From: Acuticoccus sp038745295
GTDB taxonomy: Bacteria; Pseudomonadota; Alphaproteobacteria; Rhizobiales; Amorphaceae
Assembly (NCBI GenBank): GCA_038745295.1
Contig: JBCDLN010000186.1
Coordinates: forward strand, 1-8,443
Reading direction: 5' to 3'
DNA length: 8,443 nucleotides
Shown here: in pieces, positions 4,955 to 8,443 of the stretch
How the letters are laid out: every line of letters begins with the position of its first letter
Numbering within the stretch: the first letter of the stretch is position 1
Made by a program: the position numbers and the translations under genes
The notes under the pieces: generated by a model
The model's input: only the letters and a program-made list of their open reading frames with translations
Told to the model about the DNA's origin: nothing
Databases searched by the model: none

Positions 4955-6454
4955 TTGGCACAATTCATGACCCTTCAAACGGGTGAAGCGCTCACCTTCG
5001 ACGATGTGCTGTTGATGCCGGGACACTCGGAGGTGTTGCCGGCCCAAACATCGGTGGCTTCGCGTGTCACGCGCGACTTGTCGCTCAACATACCGGTCTT
5101 GTCATCGGCGATGGATACCGTCACCGAGGCCGAGCTGGCCATTGCCATGGCCCAGGCCGGCGGCATGGGTGTCATCCACCGCAACATGACCCCGCAAGAG
5201 CAGGCAAGCGCTGTGCGCAAGGTCAAAAAGTTCGAAAGCGGGATGATCGTCGATCCGGTGGTGATCGGCCCCGATGCCACCTTGCGCGACGCGCTCGCGT
5301 TGATGGACCGCTATAAGATCTCAGGCATTCCCGTGGTGGAAAACGGCGGCCTGGGCGGTCACGTCAAGGGCCGGCTCGTGGGCATCCTGACCAACCGCGA
5401 TGTGCGCTTCGCTTCCGATCGCAACACCCCCGTCAGCGCGCTGATGACCGCCGATCAGCTGGTCACCGTGCGCGATGGCGTCGACCAGGACGAAGCCAAA
5501 CGCCTTCTCCACCAGCACAGGATCGAAAAACTCCTGGTGGTGGACGATGCGGGTCAGTGCGTGGGGCTGCTCACTGTCAAAGACATGGAAAAGGCCAAAG
5601 CCTATCCGAGCGCGGTCAAGGATGATCAGGGGCGGCTGAGGGTGGGCGCTGCGACCAACGTGGACGATGCGGGTCTTGAGCGGGTGGAAGCACTGGTGGA
5701 CGCCGGCGTTGACCTTGTGGTGGTTGATACCGCCCACGGCCACTCCTCAAGGGTGTTGGCAACAGTGGACCGGGTGAAGCGCCTTTCCAATGCCACCCAG
5801 GTGCTCGCCGGCAACGTTGCTACGGCGGACGGTACCAAAGCGCTCATCGATGCGGGCGCCGACGCGGTGAAGGTGGGCATCGGCCCTGGCTCCATTTGTA
5901 CAACCCGCGTGGTGGCGGGCGTGGGCATGCCCCAGCTCACGGCGGTGATGGAAGCAGCCCATGCCGCGAGCGGCTCCGATACCCCGGTTGTCGCCGACGG
6001 TGGGGTGAAGTTTTCAGGCGATCTGGCCAAGGCGCTTGCGGCAGGCGCGTCATGCGCCATGGTGGGCTCACTCTTTGCCGGGACGGAAGAGGCGCCGGGT
6101 GAAGTCTACCTCCACCAGGGCCGCAGCTACAAAGCCTATCGCGGGATGGGCTCCATCGGTGCCATGGCACGGGGCTCGGCGGACCGCTACTTCCAGGCCG
6201 AGGTGCGTGACACCTTAAAGCTCGTCCCTGAGGGGATTGAGGGGCAAGTGCCCTTCAAAGGCCCCGTTGCCAACGTGATCCATCAGCTGGTGGGCGGGCT
6301 GCGCTCGGCCATGGGCTATGTGGGCGCGGCAGACCTCCAAGAGCTGCGGGACAAAGCACGCTTTGTGCGCATCACCAACGCGGGCCTCACCGAAAGCCAT
6401 GTCCACAACGTGGCCATCGTGCGGGAAAGCCCGAACTATCCGAGCGCTCGCTAG
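4955..6454 (+). CDS. guaB: Inosine-5'-monophosphate dehydrogenase
   Basis: This cytoplasmic enzyme converts IMP to XMP with NAD+, the committed step of GMP synthesis. It has 499 residues against about 490 typically; the few extra N-terminal ones come from the TTG start, and ATG at 4967 would give 495. Seen in order: the family opening EALTFDDVLLMPGHSEVLP at 11-29; a CBS domain pair at about 95-215 (ISGIPVVEN at 122-130, KLLVVDDAG at 192-200); DTAHGHS at 258-264, the NAD-contact aspartate; the active-site loop KVGIGPGSICTTRVV at 306-320 with catalytic Cys315; phosphate-binding DGGVKFSGD at 348-356; YRGMGSIGAM at 395-404; the mobile flap with RYFQ at 411-414; and VPEGIEG at 424-430. All key residues are intact. 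The exported HAD gene follows after 19 bp and rsmB follows that, matching the guaB-rsmB neighbourhood of many alphaproteobacteria. Confidence 0.98.
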   Translation: MAQFMTLQTGEALTFDDVLLMPGHSEVLPAQTSVASRVTRDLSLNIPVLSSAMDTVTEAELAIAMAQAGGMGVIHRNMTPQEQASAVRKVKKFESGMIVDPVVIGPDATLRDALALMDRYKISGIPVVENGGLGGHVKGRLVGILTNRDVRFASDRNTPVSALMTADQLVTVRDGVDQDEAKRLLHQHRIEKLLVVDDAGQCVGLLTVKDMEKAKAYPSAVKDDQGRLRVGAATNVDDAGLERVEALVDAGVDLVVVDTAHGHSSRVLATVDRVKRLSNATQVLAGNVATADGTKALIDAGADAVKVGIGPGSICTTRVVAGVGMPQLTAVMEAAHAASGSDTPVVADGGVKFSGDLAKALAAGASCAMVGSLFAGTEEAPGEVYLHQGRSYKAYRGMGSIGAMARGSADRYFQAEVRDTLKLVPEGIEGQVPFKGPVANVIHQLVGGLRSAMGYVGAADLQELRDKARFVRITNAGLTESHVHNVAIVRESPNYPSAR

Positions 6455-6473
6455 GGGCGGCAGGGGGTACACT

Positions 6474-7466
6474 ATGAGGCGTTGGACTGCGCGGCTGCTC
6501 GCGCTCACTGTTGTCCTTGGGGTCCTTGCGGTTGACGCCGAGGTGCGGGCCGATCCGCTCCCGTCCTGGAACGAGACGACTAGCAAAGCGCAGATCCTGA
6601 GCTTCATCGACCAGGTCACCGACCCCGCCTCGCCCGATTATGTCACTCCCGCCGAACGCATCGCCGTTTTTGACAACGACGGCACGCTGTGGGGCGAAAA
6701 ACCCTTCTATTTTCAGCTCTTCTTTGCCGTGGACAAGCTGAAGGAACTGGCCGAACAAGACCCCGCCATCGTCAACTCGCCAGCGCGTGAGGCGGCTATC
6801 GCGGGCGATTTTGAAGCCCTCTTTGCTGGCGGCGAAGAGGCACTTCTTGATGTCATCTTTGCCTCCCATGCCGACATCAGCGTTGACGATTTTACCGCCG
6901 ATGTGCGCGAATGGCTTGCCACCGCGCGCCACCCCGTCACCGGACGCCGCTATGATGGGATGGTCTACCAGCCCATGCTGGAGCTGTTGTCCGCGCTGCG
7001 CGACAATGGCTTCAGCACCTGGATCGTCTCAGGCGGCGGCATCCACTTCATCCGCGCTTTTGCCGATGATGTTTATGGGATCCCGCCCGAGCAGGTGATC
7101 GGCTCCACTGTGAAGACCGTTTACGAGGTGGTGGACGGGGTGCCTGTCATCATGAAAACACCAGCCATCGGCTTTATCGACGATAAGGCAGGTAAGCCTG
7201 TTGCCATTGACGCCCACATTGGCCGTCGCCCCATCTTCGCCGGCGGCAATTCTGATGGCGACTTTGAGATGCTGGAATATGTGACTTCCGGCGAAGGACC
7301 GCGGTTCGGCCTTCTCATCCACCACACCGACGCCGCCCGCGAGAGCGCATACGACCGGGATAGCTCGGTCGGCCGGCTCGATCGGGGGCTCGATGAGGCT
7401 GGCGAGCGGGGCTGGCTGGTTGTCGACATGGCCGAAGACTGGGCGGCCATCTACCCCGGTCCGTGA
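6474..7466 (+). CDS. Exported HAD-superfamily hydrolase (phosphoserine-phosphatase-like fold)
   Basis: A 330-residue protein. ATG at 6474 is chosen because AGGGGG (6462-6467) lies 6 nt upstream and because the frame then opens with a signal peptide: MRRW basic start, a hydrophobic core at about 8-20, and a likely cleavage site after VRA (residue 26). The longer open frame reaching back to 6318 lies inside guaB and is not coding. HAD motifs are complete: motif I VFDNDGT at 65-71 (nucleophile D67, acid/base D69), motif II IVSGGG at 184-189 (S186), a lysine for motif III (K228, K238 or K241), and motif IV GGNSDGD at 257-263 (D261 and D263, Mg2+). A sizeable cap lies between motifs I and II (about 80-170). 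It is most likely a periplasmic Mg2+-dependent phosphatase; the substrate is unknown. It sits between guaB and rsmB and is probably transcribed from guaB. Confidence 0.88.
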   Translation: MRRWTARLLALTVVLGVLAVDAEVRADPLPSWNETTSKAQILSFIDQVTDPASPDYVTPAERIAVFDNDGTLWGEKPFYFQLFFAVDKLKELAEQDPAIVNSPAREAAIAGDFEALFAGGEEALLDVIFASHADISVDDFTADVREWLATARHPVTGRRYDGMVYQPMLELLSALRDNGFSTWIVSGGGIHFIRAFADDVYGIPPEQVIGSTVKTVYEVVDGVPVIMKTPAIGFIDDKAGKPVAIDAHIGRRPIFAGGNSDGDFEMLEYVTSGEGPRFGLLIHHTDAARESAYDRDSSVGRLDRGLDEAGERGWLVVDMAEDWAAIYPGP

Positions 7467-7515
7467 CGCCCCTCCCTGACCGCCCACCCCAATCGCCGCA
7501 GCGTTCGGCCGCGCC

Positions 7516-8443
7516 ATGAGAACAGCAGGCCGCATTGCCGCTGCCATAGAGGTCCTCAGCGATGTAGAGGCGCGCCATCGCCCTGTGGCTGATGCGTTGA
7601 AGGACTGGGGCCTGTCCCATCGCTTCGCTGGTTCGGGTGATAGGGCCGCCATAGGCAACCTTGTCTATGACGCGCTGCGGTGGCGCCGCTCCTCTGCCTT
7701 TCGTGCTGGCGATGACCGGGCCCGCGGCGCCGTTCTTGGTACGCTAAGGTTCAGGTGGGGTGTGGCAGCCGACGATCTCATCCGGTTTGCCGAAGAGCCC
7801 CACGGTTGGGGCGCGCTGTCAGAGGGTGAGCGCACCGCCCTTTCCGTGGACCGTCTCGCCGAAGCGCCCGACGGGGTCGCGGTGGACCTGCCCGACTGGC
7901 TCGCGCCGGCGTTTGAAGCGAACTTTGACGATGAATGGCAGGACGAGGCAGCAGCGCTTGCCGCCCGCGCGCCGCTTGATCTGCGCGTCAACACCATCAA
8001 GGCCAAGCGGGGGAAGGTGCTCAAGCAGTTGAGCCGTTTTGGCGCTGAAGAGACGCCGCTCTCGCCTGTGGGCGTGCGTCTTCCGGCACGGTCGGGATGG
8101 GAGCGCGCCGCCAACATCACCCGGGAAGACCTTTATCAGCGCGGCCATGTGGAGCTTCAGGACGCGGCAAGCCAGGTGGCCGCGCTTTTGGTGTTTGCCA
8201 AGCCTGGCGAGCAAATCCTTGATCTGTGCGCAGGCGGCGGCGGCAAAACCCTCGCCATGGCCGCGCACATGGAAAACCGCGGCCAAATCCACGCCACCGA
8301 TGCTGATGCCGGGCAGCTCGCCCCCATCCACGATCGATTGCGGCGGGCGGGTGTACGCAACGTCACCGTCCACCCCGCCCACGAGGGCCTTGAGGCGCTG
8401 GAGGGGAAGATGGACCGGGTTTTGGTGGATGCACCATGCTCGG
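7516..8443 (+). CDS. rsmB: 16S rRNA m5C967 methyltransferase, RsmB/NOP family, 3' end cut by window edge
   Basis: The frame from ATG at 7516 stays open to the edge: 309 codons plus one base, about 70% of the usual 430. The N-terminal NusB-like RNA-binding domain is recognisable in RIAAAIEVL (6-14) and RFAGSGDRAAIGNLVYDALRWRR (36-58), a block typical of alphaproteobacterial members. LDLRVNT at 154-160 begins the region linking to the catalytic domain. The SAM-binding motif I is DLCAGGGGKT at 236-245, the acidic residue of motif II is in ATDAD (260-264), and motif IV DAPCS (305-309) with Cys308 ends the visible part. The second conserved cysteine and the stop lie outside. The enzyme methylates cytosine 967 of 16S rRNA using SAM. 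There is no clear Shine-Dalgarno before the ATG, but the N-terminal block supports this start. It lies 49 bp after the HAD gene. Confidence 0.93.
   Translation, partial: MRTAGRIAAAIEVLSDVEARHRPVADALKDWGLSHRFAGSGDRAAIGNLVYDALRWRRSSAFRAGDDRARGAVLGTLRFRWGVAADDLIRFAEEPHGWGALSEGERTALSVDRLAEAPDGVAVDLPDWLAPAFEANFDDEWQDEAAALAARAPLDLRVNTIKAKRGKVLKQLSRFGAEETPLSPVGVRLPARSGWERAANITREDLYQRGHVELQDAASQVAALLVFAKPGEQILDLCAGGGGKTLAMAAHMENRGQIHATDADAGQLAPIHDRLRRAGVRNVTVHPAHEGLEALEGKMDRVLVDAPCS

Noticed and set aside
6318..6473. In-frame extension of the HAD gene back into guaB
   Set aside because: It overlaps conserved guaB coding sequence, and the ribosome site and signal peptide both place the start at 6474.

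Overview
The window looks like a piece of a GC-rich alphaproteobacterial chromosome. The main pointers are the order guaB then rsmB, which is common in that class, and an RsmB N-terminus of the rhizobial/alphaproteobacterial type. I cannot name a genus. GC content was judged by eye, not computed. Four of the seven genes start with GTG or TTG.

Left half (1-4835), accessory in character. A truncated FAD/NAD(P)-dependent oxidoreductase of the phytoene-dehydrogenase/PYROXD2-like group (COG1233) is read leftward from 1394 and leaves the window. A 190-bp control region rich in short inverted repeats separates it from a divergent cyclase-family (kynurenine-formamidase-like) metal hydrolase at 1585-2364. 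A 333-bp gene-free stretch follows. It holds a small element with inverted ends, a perfect 20-bp palindrome and a tandem 20-bp repeat. Next come a second, full-length oxidoreductase paralogous to the first (2698-4287) and a MarR-type regulator (4284-4835), which overlaps it by four bases and is probably translationally coupled to it. The natural reading is a MarR-controlled module for a small, probably cyclic or unsaturated substrate, with two related flavoenzymes and one ring- or amide-opening hydrolase. The substrate is not visible from sequence, and I do not recognise the module as a described pathway.

Right half (4836-8443), housekeeping. guaB (IMP dehydrogenase, complete, with the CBS pair) is followed 19 bp later by an exported HAD-superfamily phosphatase-like protein. 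After a further 49 bp comes rsmB (16S rRNA m5C967 methyltransferase), which runs off the right edge. In many alphaproteobacteria guaA lies just beyond rsmB, so it may follow here.

No tRNA, rRNA, CRISPR array, recognisable transposase or confident rho-independent terminator was found.
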